64,000 nucleotides of DNA from Streptomyces roseirectus (lineage in GTDB: Bacteria; Actinomycetota; Actinomycetes; Streptomycetales; Streptomycetaceae), in contig NZ_CP060828.1 of NCBI RefSeq assembly GCF_014489635.1, forward strand, positions 9,846,001-9,910,000. Reading direction: 5' to 3'. The translations under genes were made by a program, and so were the position numbers. Within the stretch, counting starts at the first letter, position 1. Every line of letters begins with the position of its first letter. The notes under the pieces are model-generated. The model made no database searches. It was given only the letters and a program-made list of their open reading frames with translations, and was not told the DNA's origin. This document shows positions 1-8,692 of the stretch, one piece after another.

Positions 1-10
1 CGACACCTCC

Positions 11-781
11 ATGGATTCCACGACCGTACGGAACCTCCTCGTGCGGGGCATGCTCGCCGGTCTCGCGGCCGGCGTGCTCGCCCTGATCGTCGCCTACGTC
101 CTCGGCGAACCGTCCGTCGACAAGGCGATCGGCTTCGAGGAGGCCCAGGCCCAAGCGCACGCCCAGGCCCATGCCCACGAGCACGGACACGAGGTCGAAC
201 TCGTCTCCCGCTCCCTCCAGTCCACCGCCGGCCTCGCCACCGGCATCCTCGTCTACGGCGTCGCCTTCGGCGGCATCGCGGCCCTCGCCTACTGCTTCGC
301 GCTCGGCAGGGTGGGCCGCTTCAGCCCTCGGGCGACCGCGCTGCTGCTGTCCGGGTGCGCGCTGCTCGCCGTCTACGTCGTCCCGTTCCTCAAGTACCCC
401 GCCAACCCGCCCGCCGTCGGCGACGGCGACACCATCGGCAAGCGCACCACCCTGTACTTCCTGATGCTGGTGCTGAGCGTCCTGCTCGCGGTCGGAGCCA
501 CGATCCTCGGCCGGCGGCTCGCGCCGGGGCTGGGCACCTGGTGGGCGAGCGTGGCCGCCGTCGGCGCGTTCATCGCCGTGACCGGGCTGGCGTTCGCGTT
601 CCTGCCGTCCGTCAACGAGGTGCCCGCCGACTTCCCGGCCGACGTGCTGTGGCGGTTCCGGGTCTCCGCGCTCGCCATCCAGGCGACGCTGTGGGCCGGA
701 TTCGGGCTCGTCTTCGGGGAGTTGGCGCACCGGCTCCTGGAACCGAGGCCGGCGGCACGGCGGACCGCCGTCACCGTCTGA
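11..781 (+). CDS. cbtA: CbtA-family cobalt transporter subunit
   Basis: Integral membrane protein of 256 residues with about six hydrophobic segments, resembling CbtA, the larger subunit of the CbtAB cobalt uptake system that supplies cobalamin synthesis. After the first membrane segment there is a His-rich stretch (residues about 46-61, pattern AQAHAQAHAHEHGHE) typical of metal-binding loops in this family. The start at ATG 11 gives a sensible N-terminal membrane segment. Its usual partner cbtB and any cobalamin riboswitch would lie just before the window and cannot be seen. A GC-rich hairpin follows the stop. Family assignment is by recognition of overall sequence and the His loop; substrate is inferred from the family. 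Confidence 0.8.
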   Translation: MDSTTVRNLLVRGMLAGLAAGVLALIVAYVLGEPSVDKAIGFEEAQAQAHAQAHAHEHGHEVELVSRSLQSTAGLATGILVYGVAFGGIAALAYCFALGRVGRFSPRATALLLSGCALLAVYVVPFLKYPANPPAVGDGDTIGKRTTLYFLMLVLSVLLAVGATILGRRLAPGLGTWWASVAAVGAFIAVTGLAFAFLPSVNEVPADFPADVLWRFRVSALAIQATLWAGFGLVFGELAHRLLEPRPAARRTAVTV

Positions 782-784
782 CCC

Positions 785-808
785 GAGGGGCCCCGGAGAC
801 GGGGCCCT
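785..808 (+). terminator. Hairpin downstream of cbtA
   Basis: GC-rich inverted repeat (GGCCCCG, loop GAGA, CGGGGCC, with a few more pairs outside) starts a few bases after the cbtA stop. There is no U-tract, which is usual for Streptomyces terminators. It separates cbtA from the MFS gene at 914. Confidence 0.5.
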
Positions 809-913
809 CCGAGTCCCCAGCAACGAAGGAGCCGATCGGCCAGCAGCCCCCAGCCGCGCCGCATCACCCCCGACGGACGCGAAAGCGGCCACGGACCCCG
901 GAGCCGCCTCCCC

Positions 914-2176
914 ATGACGACCACCGCGACGAAGCCCCCCACCGCCGACACCGCCCAACGCCGCATCCTGCGCGTCCTGGTCGCCTCCCAGATCCTCAGC
1001 GGCCTGGGCCTGGCCGCCGGCGTCACCGTCGGCGCCCTCCTCGCCCAGGACATGCTCGGCTCCACCACCCTCGCCGGCCTGCCCAGCACCCTCCTCACCG
1101 GGGGTGCCGCGCTCACCGCCGTCACCGTCGGCCGCGTCTCCCAGCGCCGGGGCCGCCGTCCCGGTCTCGTCCTCGGCTACCTCGCGGGCGTGCTCGGCGC
1201 GGCGGGCGTCATCGCCGCCGCCGTCCTGGACAGCCCCGCCCTGCTGTTCACCGCGATGTTCGTGTACGGGGCGGGCTCGGCGACCAACCTCCAGGCGCGG
1301 TACGCCGGAGCGGACCTCGCGGCGCCGGGGCAGCGGGCCCGCGCGGTGTCCACCGTCCTCGTCGCCACCACCCTCGGCGGCGTGGCCGGCCCCAACCTGA
1401 CCGCGCCCACAGGGGAGTTCGCCGAACGCCTCGGCATCCCGAACCTCGCCGGGCCCTTCCTCCTGTCGGGCGCCGCCTACGCGCTCGCGGCGGCCGTCCT
1501 CGCCGTCAGTCTGCGCCCCGACCCGCTGCTGCTGGCCCGCGAACGGGTCACGCACCCACCGGACGGCGCCACGCCCGCGCCCCGCGAGAGAGGCGAAGGC
1601 AGCGTCGTCCTCGGCGCGTTGGTCATGGTCGTCACGCAGCTCGTCATGGTCGCCGTCATGACGATGACACCGGTCCACATGCACGACCACGGGCACGGCA
1701 CGACCGCCTCCGGGCTGGTCATCGCCCTGCACATCGCCGCCATGTACCTCCCCTCGATCCTGACCGGCCGTCTCACCGACCGCCACGGACCCCTGCGCAC
1801 GGCCGGCGCCTCCGCGCTCACCCTGCTGGCCGCCGCCGTCCTCGCCGCCACCGCCCCCGCGTCGTCGGTCCCCCTCCTCGCGCTCGCCCTGGCGCTCCTC
1901 GGCCTGGGCTGGAACCTGGGCCTCGTCTCCGGCACCGCCGTCATCACCGACGCGATCCCCCTGGCGACCCGCGCGAAGACGCAGGGCCTCGTGGACGTCT
2001 CCATCTCGCTGGCCGGCGCCACCGGCGGCCTGACCTCCGGCCTTGTGGTGAGCGCGGCGGGCTACCCCGAACTGGCCCTGACGTCAGGGGTGCTGGCCCT
2101 GGGCCTGCTTCCGGTGATCGCGGCGACGGCGTACTCGGCCCACCGGGCTAGGCGCTCAACCAGTGGTCGGGAGTGA
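914..2176 (+). CDS. MFS transporter
   Basis: A 420-residue polytopic membrane protein with about 12 hydrophobic segments, a central hydrophilic loop near residue 215, and a conserved RxGRRPGL loop between TM2 and TM3, as in the major facilitator superfamily. A His-rich patch (HMHDHGHG) follows the loop at TM7 and could bind metal, which may or may not relate to the cobalt transporter gene upstream. The 3' end overlaps the convergent flavohaemoglobin gene by 29 bp. Substrate cannot be inferred. No strong Shine-Dalgarno sequence is seen; GGAG lies about 11 bases upstream. Confidence 0.8.
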   Translation: MTTTATKPPTADTAQRRILRVLVASQILSGLGLAAGVTVGALLAQDMLGSTTLAGLPSTLLTGGAALTAVTVGRVSQRRGRRPGLVLGYLAGVLGAAGVIAAAVLDSPALLFTAMFVYGAGSATNLQARYAGADLAAPGQRARAVSTVLVATTLGGVAGPNLTAPTGEFAERLGIPNLAGPFLLSGAAYALAAAVLAVSLRPDPLLLARERVTHPPDGATPAPRERGEGSVVLGALVMVVTQLVMVAVMTMTPVHMHDHGHGTTASGLVIALHIAAMYLPSILTGRLTDRHGPLRTAGASALTLLAAAVLAATAPASSVPLLALALALLGLGWNLGLVSGTAVITDAIPLATRAKTQGLVDVSISLAGATGGLTSGLVVSAAGYPELALTSGVLALGLLPVIAATAYSAHRARRSTSGRE

Positions 2177-3281
2177 AGAGTTCGTAGTGCACCGCGTCCG
2201 CCGCGACACCCCGGCCGAGGAGCCCTGCGCGGACAGTGCGCAGGAACGGGAGCGGGCCGCACAGGAGCGCGGTGACGTCCGGGGAGACCTCGACGGCGTC
2301 GAGGTCCACCGGGCGGTCGTAGCGGAGATGGAGCATCGCGTGCGGCAACTCCTCCACCAGGCGCAGGAGTTCGGCGCGATGGGCGTGCGCCGACGGGGCG
2401 CGGTCGGCGTGGACGACGGTGACCCGGCGCGGGGAGCGCGTCGCGGCGAGATGGTCGAGCATCGAGAGCAGCGGCGTCGTGCCGATGCCGGCCGAGACGA
2501 GCAGCAGCGGGCCGTCGCCGTCCGGGAGCGTCAGGGTGCCGTACGGGGCGGAGACGGCGAGGGTGTCGCCCGGACGGGCGTGCGCGTGCAGCCAGTTGGA
2601 GACCTCGCCGTCGGGACGGCGCGTGCCGTGGACACGCTTCACGGTGATGCGCCAGCCGGGCCGGGCCGGACCACGGGAGAGGCTGTACTGGCGTATCTGC
2701 CGGGCCCCGTCGGGCAGTTGGACCCGCACGCTCACGAACTGGCCCGGCACGAAGGTGCCGTGAGGGTCACGGAGGGTCAGGGAGATGACGTCGGGTGTCT
2801 CCTGGACGCGCTCGGCGATCGTCAGCTCCTGCCAACCGCCCTTCTCCCGACCGAGGTTCGCCTCGGCGGCGATCAGCGTGTCCGCCATCGACCAGTACAC
2901 CTCGTCCCAGGCGGCGGCCACCTCCGGCGTGACGGCGTCGCCCAGGACCTCCGCTATCGCCGCGAACAGATGTGTGTGGACGACCTTGTACTGCTCCGGG
3001 GTCACGCCGAGCGACGCGTGCTTGTGCGCGATGCGGGCCGGCATCGCGTCCGTGCGGGCGTCCGGCCGCTCCAGGAGCATGCCGGCGTAGGCCACGATCG
3101 AGCCCGCGAGCGCGGTGCGCTGCTCACCGCTCGCCTGGTTGCCCCGGTTGAACAGGTCGCGCAGGAGGCCGGGGTGGGCGGCGAACAGGCGCGCGTAGAA
3201 CAGGCCCGCGATCTTGTCGAGGGACGCGCCGACCATGGGCAGGGTCTGACGGATGACGGGGACCGACCGCTCGGAGAGCAT
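2148..3281 (-). CDS. hmp: Flavohaemoglobin, nitric oxide dioxygenase
   Basis: A 377-residue protein that converts NO and O2 to nitrate with NAD(P)H. Residues 1-140 form the globin domain, with the proximal His in the KHASLGV motif (H88). Residues about 150-255 form the ferredoxin-reductase FAD domain with RQYSLSR, and the C-terminal domain binds NAD(P)H (GIGTTPLLSM) and ends with the family motif YELFTPDHW. Length is slightly short of the usual 395-400. The start is set by GGAGG five bases upstream. A 27-bp imperfect palindrome directly upstream fits an NsrR operator, and nsrR lies 100 bp away, so repression by NsrR and induction by NO is likely. Cytoplasmic. Confidence 0.93.
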   Translation of the reverse strand: MLSERSVPVIRQTLPMVGASLDKIAGLFYARLFAAHPGLLRDLFNRGNQASGEQRTALAGSIVAYAGMLLERPDARTDAMPARIAHKHASLGVTPEQYKVVHTHLFAAIAEVLGDAVTPEVAAAWDEVYWSMADTLIAAEANLGREKGGWQELTIAERVQETPDVISLTLRDPHGTFVPGQFVSVRVQLPDGARQIRQYSLSRGPARPGWRITVKRVHGTRRPDGEVSNWLHAHARPGDTLAVSAPYGTLTLPDGDGPLLLVSAGIGTTPLLSMLDHLAATRSPRRVTVVHADRAPSAHAHRAELLRLVEELPHAMLHLRYDRPVDLDAVEVSPDVTALLCGPLPFLRTVRAGLLGRGVAADAVHYELFTPDHWLSA

Positions 3282-3290
3282 CGGACCTCC

Positions 3291-3317
3291 TTAATTAGAG
3301 TATGGAATACCAATTAA
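3291..3317. promoter_or_regulatory. Probable NsrR operator at the hmp promoter
   Basis: An AT-rich 27-bp imperfect palindrome with arms TTAATT and AATTAA and inner half-sites GGTAT/ATAC, immediately upstream of the hmp ribosome binding site. It stands out in 70%+ GC DNA and matches in size and design the palindrome upstream of nsrR at 3838-3864. NsrR of S. coelicolor is known to bind such sites at hmpA promoters. Confidence 0.75.
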
Positions 3318-3380
3318 AAGGTGTGCGGAAGCGGTTTGAGGGGTGCGCGGAAGACGGCCGTCACGCGGCCGCGAGGCCCC

Positions 3381-3824
3381 TCACTCGGGCCCGCGCACCC
3401 CCAGCCCCACGAGCACGGGCCCCGTGGGCGAGGCCACCAGATCACCCACCACCAGCGGATCCAGCGCCTCGAAGAACGCCTCCTGTGCGTCCCGCAACGC
3501 CCCCCGCAGCCGGCACGCCGCACGCAGTGGACACGGCGGATCGCCCTCACAGGCGACGACCTCCGTGTCCCCCTCCAGCTCGCGCACCAGCCAGCCCACC
3601 GAGGCGCGCCGCCCCAGCCCGGTCAGCGCCAGCCCTCCGCTGCGACCCCGCCTGGCCTCCACCACGCCGAGGTGCTGGAGCCGGCTGATCACCTTCGCCA
3701 TGTGGCTGTACGGCACGTCCATCGCCGCCGCGACCTCCCGCGAGGTGAGCGACGTGCCCTCTTCCGCGACCGCGAGCCGCATCACGGCACGCAGGGCCAG
3801 GTCGGTGAACTTGGTCAACCGCAT
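3381..3824 (-). CDS. nsrR: Rrf2-family nitric-oxide-sensing repressor NsrR
   Basis: A 147-residue Rrf2-type regulator. The N-terminal winged helix (residues 1-65, including the YSHMAKVISRLQHLG recognition region) is followed by three cysteines, C92, C98 and C104, in the spacing of S. coelicolor NsrR (C93, C99, C105), which ligate an NO-sensitive Fe-S cluster. It is expected to repress hmp and itself and to release DNA when NO destroys the cluster. It is transcribed in the same direction as hmp, from its own promoter, and has a near-perfect 27-bp palindrome 14 bases before the start. The divergent kinase gene shares that operator region. Confidence 0.92.
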   Translation of the reverse strand: MRLTKFTDLALRAVMRLAVAEEGTSLTSREVAAAMDVPYSHMAKVISRLQHLGVVEARRGRSGGLALTGLGRRASVGWLVRELEGDTEVVACEGDPPCPLRAACRLRGALRDAQEAFFEALDPLVVGDLVASPTGPVLVGLGVRGPE

Positions 3825-3837
3825 GCCGCGACGCTAT

Positions 3838-3864
3838 CAAATACGCATCCTGGATACCTATTTG
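3838..3864. promoter_or_regulatory. Probable NsrR autoregulatory operator
   Basis: A 27-bp near-perfect palindrome (arms CAAATA and TATTTG, inner GCATCC/GGATACC) lies between nsrR (start 3824, minus) and the kinase gene (start 3898, plus). It has the size and symmetry of the hmp operator at 3291-3317. It could control both divergent genes. Confidence 0.75.
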
Positions 3865-3897
3865 CGGGTGAGGTGAGACGGGCCATACAACGGACGC

Positions 3898-4701
3898 ATG
3901 CATCCTCGCCCCGACGGCTCGCCGGACCAACCCGCCGTCCACGAAGGCCAGTTCCACCGCGTCGTGATCGGCGCCGACCGGGTCGTCCGCCACGCCCGCA
4001 CCGAGGCCGCCGCCCGCCGCCTCCCCGCCAAGACCGCCGTCCTGCGCGTCCTCGCCGGCCTGGACCTCGGCTTCCGCACACCCCGACCGCTCGCCGAGGG
4101 AGACGGTCACGTGGTCCTGACGCGGATCCCGGGAGCGCCGCTCCAGGGCGACGCCGGCCCCGAGGTGGCCCGCCAGTACGTGGCCCTGCTGAACGCCCTC
4201 GCGGACGCGGGAGCCGACGCACGCGTGCGCGCCGCCGTGCCGGTGGGGGAGTGGACCGGGTTCGCGGCGGGCGTGCGGGCGGAACTGTTCCCCCTGATGT
4301 CCGACCCCGGCCGCGCCCGCGCCGCACGCGAACTCGCCGCGCTCACCGCCCTTCCCCGCCTCGACTCCGCCCTCGTGCACGGCGACCTCGGCCGCGAGAA
4401 CGTCCTCTGGGAGACCGTCGACGGCGCACCCCGCCTGAGCGGCGTCGTCGACTGGGACGACGTCTGCCTCGGCGACCCGGCGGAGGACCTGGCCGCGATC
4501 GGCGCGAGCCACGGCGCGCGACTGCTGGGGCAGGTCCTCGCGCTCGGCGGCTGGGACACCCCGGACGTCGCCCGGCGCATCGAGGCGATCCAGGGCACCT
4601 TCGCCCTCCAGCAGGCGCTGTACGCGAGCCGGGACGGAGACGCGGAGGAACTGGCGGACGGGCTGAGGGGGTACCGGGACTCTTCCGGACCGGCCAGTTG
4701 A
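3898..4701 (+). CDS. Phosphotransferase, aminoglycoside-phosphotransferase fold
   Basis: A 267-residue kinase-like protein. It has the catalytic loop HGDLGRENVLW (H161, D163, N168) and the metal-binding Asp in the following VVDWDD (D185), as in APH/choline-kinase-like small-molecule kinases. The N-terminal part is a compact nucleotide-binding lobe with a plausible Lys at residue 45. It is divergent from nsrR across a probable NsrR operator, so it may be NO-responsive. Substrate is unknown: many Streptomyces members act on metabolites rather than antibiotics. ATG at 3898 is the only well-placed start; no strong Shine-Dalgarno is present. Confidence 0.8.
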   Translation: MHPRPDGSPDQPAVHEGQFHRVVIGADRVVRHARTEAAARRLPAKTAVLRVLAGLDLGFRTPRPLAEGDGHVVLTRIPGAPLQGDAGPEVARQYVALLNALADAGADARVRAAVPVGEWTGFAAGVRAELFPLMSDPGRARAARELAALTALPRLDSALVHGDLGRENVLWETVDGAPRLSGVVDWDDVCLGDPAEDLAAIGASHGARLLGQVLALGGWDTPDVARRIEAIQGTFALQQALYASRDGDAEELADGLRGYRDSSGPAS

Positions 4702-4707
4702 AGCCGC

Positions 4708-4758
4708 CCCCGAGACACCCCTGCCCCCGAGACGCCCCTGCCCCCGAGACGCCCCCGC
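4708..4758. repeat. Three tandem 17-bp repeats
   Basis: Three consecutive 17-bp units of the form CCCCGAGACGCCCCTGC (4708-4724, 4725-4741, 4742-4758; one mismatch each in units 1 and 3). They lie in the 294-bp space between the kinase and the carboxylesterase. Related GAGACGCCC(C/T)(C/T)GCC elements recur at 35131-35210. The rest of this gap (4759-4995) shows no gene; it must hold the esterase promoter. Confidence 0.85.
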
Positions 4759-4995
4759 GCCCGCTGCTCGGGGCACCTGGCTGGGGCGGGCACCCCCGTC
4801 GACGTACCCCGGCAGAGGACGGGGCGTCCTGAAGCACCGGCTCCACGCGTCGCGCGCGGAGGACCGACCAGGTCTCGGCTGCCCGCGCCGAACTGCGCCT
4901 TCCGTGCCGGAACTTGACCGATCCCGGTGAGCCCGGCGTGATCAAGGGCGATAGTCTCGTCCGGCCCGCAGCCCGACGCCCCGGAGGACGCCCCC

Positions 4996-6408
4996 ATGAC
5001 GCGGATCATCGACACCGGCGGCGGAAAGATCCGCGGGGTGGAGAGCGGCGACGGCGTCCTGTCCTGGCGCGGCATCCCCTACGCCGCCCCGCCCGTGGGC
5101 GACCTGCGCTGGCGCCTGCCCAGGCCCGCCGAGCCCTGGACCGGCGTCCGGGACGGCTCGCGCCCGGGGAACCCCGCGATGCAGCCGCCGCCGCTGATGC
5201 CCGCCGAACCGGGGCCCTTCGAGATTCCGCCGTGCGCGGAGGACTGCCTGTACCTCAACGTCACCGCGCCCGCCGACGCCGAACGCGCCCCCGTCCTCGT
5301 CTGGCTGCACGGCGGCGGCTACCACGTCGGCAACGGCCACGACATGGTGGGCGACGGCGCCGGCTTCGCACGCGACCACGGCGTCGTCGTGGTCAGCCTC
5401 AACTACCGCCTCGGCGCGCTCGGTCACCTCTCCCTGCCGGACGAGGAACACACCGGCGCGTACGGCACGCACGACCAGATCGCCGCCCTGCGCTGGATCC
5501 ACGACACCATCGAGGCGTTCGGCGGCGACCCCGGCCGCGTCACCGTGTACGGCGTCTCCGCCGGCGCCAAGTCCATCTCCAACCTGATCGCCTCCCCGCT
5601 CACCCGGGGCCTGATCCACGCCGCCGCGACCAGCAGCGGCGGCGACCACGTCGCGACGCCCGCCCAGAGCCGCGCCCTCGCCGCCCGCTTCCGCAAGGAA
5701 CTCGGCACGGACGCCCTGCGGGACGCGCCCGCCGAGGACGTCCTCGACGCGCAGAACGCGATCGCCCGGGGCATCGAGGCGACCTGGGTGTGGCGCCCCG
5801 CCGTCGACGGGCTCGCCATCCCCCGCCGGCCCACCGACGCCATCGCCGACGGCGCCGCCGCGGGCATCCCGCTGCTGGCCCAGCACTGCGTCAGCGAATG
5901 CCTCCTCTACGAGATGATCCAGCCCGGCTCCGCCGCCCGCGCCGCACACGTCCTGGAGGACGCCTTCGGCCCCACGGGCCGCGACGCCATCCTCGCCGCC
6001 CACGCCCCCGGCGACCGAGGCGCCGAGATCATGACCGCCGAGCGCTACGCCGTCCCCACCGACCGCCTCGCCGACGCCCAGAGCGCCCACGCCCCCGTCT
6101 GGCGCTCCCGCTACGACGGCCCCCTGCCACCCGCCTACGGCGGACTCCCCGCCTTCCACGGCTCCGACGCCCCCGCGATCTGGACCGGCGGCGACGGCGT
6201 CGCAGGCGAACTCCACGCCGCCTGGGGTCAGTTCGCCACCACCGGCACGCCCGGCTGGACCCCCTACACCCTCCCCGACCGGGCGACGATGCTCTTCACC
6301 GCCGACGGCCCCCGCCTGGAACACGACCCCGACGCGGCCCGCCGCACCCTCTGGGAGGGCCGGGAGTGGCAGTCGGGGACCTGGTACGCGGTCGGAGAGG
6401 GGTTCTGA
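4996..6408 (+). CDS. Type-B carboxylesterase
   Basis: A 470-residue alpha/beta-hydrolase of the carboxylesterase/para-nitrobenzyl-esterase family, lacking a signal peptide and therefore cytoplasmic. It shows the family opening (RGIPYAAPPVGDLRW), the EDCLYLNV signature, the oxyanion HGGGY at 106-110 and the nucleophile elbow GVSAG (S188; most members have GESAG). A His in GLPAFHGSDAP fits the catalytic base. GGAGGA eight bases upstream supports ATG 4996. It hydrolyses ester bonds; the natural substrate is not predictable. It appears to be monocistronic, followed by gene remnants. Confidence 0.9.
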   Translation: MTRIIDTGGGKIRGVESGDGVLSWRGIPYAAPPVGDLRWRLPRPAEPWTGVRDGSRPGNPAMQPPPLMPAEPGPFEIPPCAEDCLYLNVTAPADAERAPVLVWLHGGGYHVGNGHDMVGDGAGFARDHGVVVVSLNYRLGALGHLSLPDEEHTGAYGTHDQIAALRWIHDTIEAFGGDPGRVTVYGVSAGAKSISNLIASPLTRGLIHAAATSSGGDHVATPAQSRALAARFRKELGTDALRDAPAEDVLDAQNAIARGIEATWVWRPAVDGLAIPRRPTDAIADGAAAGIPLLAQHCVSECLLYEMIQPGSAARAAHVLEDAFGPTGRDAILAAHAPGDRGAEIMTAERYAVPTDRLADAQSAHAPVWRSRYDGPLPPAYGGLPAFHGSDAPAIWTGGDGVAGELHAAWGQFATTGTPGWTPYTLPDRATMLFTADGPRLEHDPDAARRTLWEGREWQSGTWYAVGEGF

Positions 6409-6539
6409 GCCGCAGTGACGGGGTGGTGAGCGAGGGAGCTCGGGGTGTGCTGGCCTGGGGGTTCGGCCGGTGGATGATTCAGCAGGCCATCGAGCCGACG
6501 AGGACGGCCTCCGCGTCATGCTCTGGCCTGGCTGCCTGG

Positions 6540-6685
6540 TTACTCCAGGTCCCCGTCCGTGAGTGCCGCGGCGGTGGCGCTCACGAAGGCTTCCGGGTTG
6601 TCCAGCATGATGTTGTGTCCGCAGTCCGGGATCGCGACGACAGAGACCCCGGCCTCGCTGAGGGCGTCGGCCTCCTGTCGGGCGG
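6540..6685 (-). pseudogene. Truncated C-terminus of an alpha/beta hydrolase
   Basis: The minus strand encodes about 47 residues that read as the end of an alpha/beta hydrolase: the stretch around VVAIPDCGHNIMLDNPEAF contains the family's catalytic His context (PDCGHxxxLDNPEAF) followed by a stop. Upstream of residue LSEAG the frame continues without resemblance to a hydrolase and runs into the opposite-strand asparagine synthetase remnant, so only the tail survives. The junction near 6660-6690 marks a rearrangement. Bases 6409-6539 hold nothing recognisable. Confidence 0.6.
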
Positions 6686-7493
6686 CGTGGACAGCTCGCT
6701 CGTGACGGCCCTCGCGGCGAAGCTGCACGACAGACCTGTCCGCACCTACTCGATCGGCTTCGGCGCCGAACTCCCGGGCGAACTCGGCCACTCGGGCCTC
6801 GCCGCCGCCCACTGCCGGACGCGGCACCGCGTGCTGACGGTCTCCGCGACGGCCGTCGCCGGCGACGGGCTCGGCGTCGTCCTCAACGGGGAGGGCGCCG
6901 ACCCGGTGTTCGGCGGGCCGAAGAACCTGCCGATGCTGGTCCAGGAGATGCACGCACGCGATCCTTGGTCGGAGGACCGGGCCACCGCCTACCTGCGGTC
7001 GTACCGCAAATGCTGGACCGACCTGCCGGACCTCCTCACCGCCGACACCCTGGCCGCCCTCGCCACCGTCCCGCCGCCCCAGCGGTTCGTCGAGCCCCAC
7101 CTCACCGGCCCGCACCGCATGCCCCACCTCCTCAACCAGCTCCTGCACTGCAACCTGCGCACCAAGGGCGCCCACCACATCCTCACCAAGGTCGAACGCC
7201 TCACCGCCTCCCAGGGACTTGAGGGCCGCGCCCCGCTGTTCGATCGCCGGGTCGTGGACCACGCCTTCACCGTCCCTCCCACGCTCAAACTCCGGGGCAC
7301 GGCCGAGAAATGGGTCCTCAAGGAGGCCGTGCGGGACCTGCTGCTCGGCCGCGAAGCCCGCCGGCGCGGACTCTGGCGCCCCGACACCGTCCGCACCTGG
7401 CTGCGCGGCGACGGCACGCTCCTGCCCAGGCAGGGCGGCAAGCTGTGGCTCGTGCTCACCCTGGAGCTGTGGCTGAGGGCCTACGACCTGTGA
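6659..7493 (+). pseudogene. Asparagine synthetase-like gene, 5'-truncated and internally deleted
   Basis: The reading frame opens at the ATP-binding P-loop of the synthetase domain (GLLSGGVDSSLVTAL) and ends in a normal C-terminus. The whole N-terminal glutaminase domain, about 220 residues, is absent. Between RHRVLTVSA and GEGADPVFGGPKN some 50-60 residues expected in AsnB-type proteins are missing in frame, and the usual GADE has become GADP. No credible start codon or ribosome binding site precedes it. It is probably the remains of an asparagine-synthetase-like amidotransferase that was cotranscribed with the aldehyde dehydrogenase following at 7517. A functional short protein cannot be excluded but is unlikely. 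Confidence 0.7.
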
Positions 7494-7516
7494 ACCGCAC
7501 GGAAGGGAACCACCCC

Positions 7517-8510
7517 GTGAACACCACCCTGCCGGACCCCCGCACCGGCCGCCCCCGGGGCACCTCACCCCTTAGCCGCGCCCCCGAGATCCGCAAGGTC
7601 GTCACCGACGCCCGCGGCGCGGCGGCCGGCTGGCGGGCGCTCACCCCCAGGGACCGCTCACGCCGCCTGGAGCGGCTTGCCGCCCTCGTGGAGGAGCCCG
7701 CCGCCGCGTACATGGCCCACGAGACCGCCGGCACCGGCAAACCCGACACCGAGACCGCCGGGGAGGTGGAACAGGCCGCCGACCTCCTCCGCTTCTACGC
7801 CTCCGCCGTCCGCGCCCAGACCGCCCCCGCCGCAGGACGGCTGATCGACGGCCACGAGAGCTGGGTGCGCTGGGAACCCCTCGGGGTCGTCGGGGTCGTC
7901 GTCCCCTGGAACTACCCCCTGACGATGGCCGCTTGGCGCTGCGCGCCCGCCCTCGCCGCCGGCAACACCGTCGTCGCCAAGCCCGCCGAGACCACCCCCG
8001 ACACCCTGGGCCTCGGCGTCCTGACGGCGGTCCCCGGCGACCGCGAGACCGGGCGGCTGCTCGTCGAGGCGGACGTCGACATGGTCGCCTTCACCGGCAG
8101 CGCGGCGGCGCCCGCCGACACCTGGACCCAGCTCCTGAAAGCGTGCACCTGCAACGCCGGACAGAGCTGCGCCGCCCCCGCCCGCGTCATCACCCTGCGC
8201 GAGAACCACGAGCAGACCGTCGCTGCTGACCGTCCAGCAGGCCGACACCCCGGACGCGGCCGTCGCCCTGGCCGACGGCGTCCCCCAGGCCCTCGCCGCC
8301 AGCGTCTGGACCCAGGACCTGACGACCGGACTCGACCTCGCCGCCCGCCTGGACGCGGGCGAGACCTGGCTGAACTGCCACCTCGCCCAGACCGCCGAAC
8401 TCCCGCACGGCGGCCGGGGCGCCTCCGGCCACGGAACCGACCTGAGCACACTGGCCCTGCACGAGTACCAGCGCCCGAAGACGGTCACGGCGAGGCTGGT
8501 GCGAGGATGA
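7517..8510 (+). pseudogene. Aldehyde dehydrogenase, internally deleted and frameshifted
   Basis: GTG 7517 with GAAGGGA upstream begins a good NAD-dependent aldehyde dehydrogenase N-terminus, with the VGVVVPWNYPLTMAAW and AGNTVVAKPAE cofactor motifs and VAFTGS. The sequence then jumps from FTGS to the catalytic-Cys region NAGQSCAAP, losing roughly 50 residues that include the catalytic Glu. Near 8215-8225 it loses about 80 more and shifts frame; the C-terminal part (SVWTQDLTTGLDLAARLDAGETWLN onward) is readable only in the second frame and stops at 8508-8510. With the asparagine synthetase remnant it looks like a decayed two-gene unit. Confidence 0.8.
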
Positions 8511-8686
8511 GGAAACCACTGATCGCCTGGGCACAACTCGTGTCGGGCCTGACCCTCACGGCGCTTTCCTTCTTCCAGGTGATCACGGAGATTCCGTACT
8601 CGACCTTCGCGGTGCTGGGCGGCGGTTTCCTCACCGTCGACGGCTACCGGAATCTCCGTGCCTTGCGGGGCCCCCACGAACCCTGA
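8507..8686 (+). CDS. Small membrane protein
   Basis: A 59-residue protein with two hydrophobic segments (residues about 5-25 and 29-45) and a short basic tail. Its ATG overlaps the stop of the aldehyde dehydrogenase wreck as ATGA, the arrangement of translational coupling, and GGTGCGAGG upstream may serve as ribosome binding site. I do not recognise a family. Because the upstream gene is broken, translation may now depend on its own initiation. Short length lowers certainty. Confidence 0.5.
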   Translation: MRKPLIAWAQLVSGLTLTALSFFQVITEIPYSTFAVLGGGFLTVDGYRNLRALRGPHEP

Positions 8687-8692
8687 CCGTCC

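Noticed and set aside
355..2151. Long frames of 500-1600 residues with Arg/Pro/Gly-rich translation (for example here, and at 19040-23842 on the plus strand)
   Set aside because: They overlap genes with clear domains and good codon use in another frame or strand; high GC removes stop codons and creates such shadows.
3291..3317. AT-rich element before hmp as a transposon end or att site
   Set aside because: Its symmetry, the matching site before nsrR and the NO-dioxygenase context are explained by NsrR binding.
4108..4113. CACGTG-type hexamers elsewhere as further parS sites
   Set aside because: Flanks do not match GTTTCACGTGAAAC; only 39147-39162 fits the consensus.
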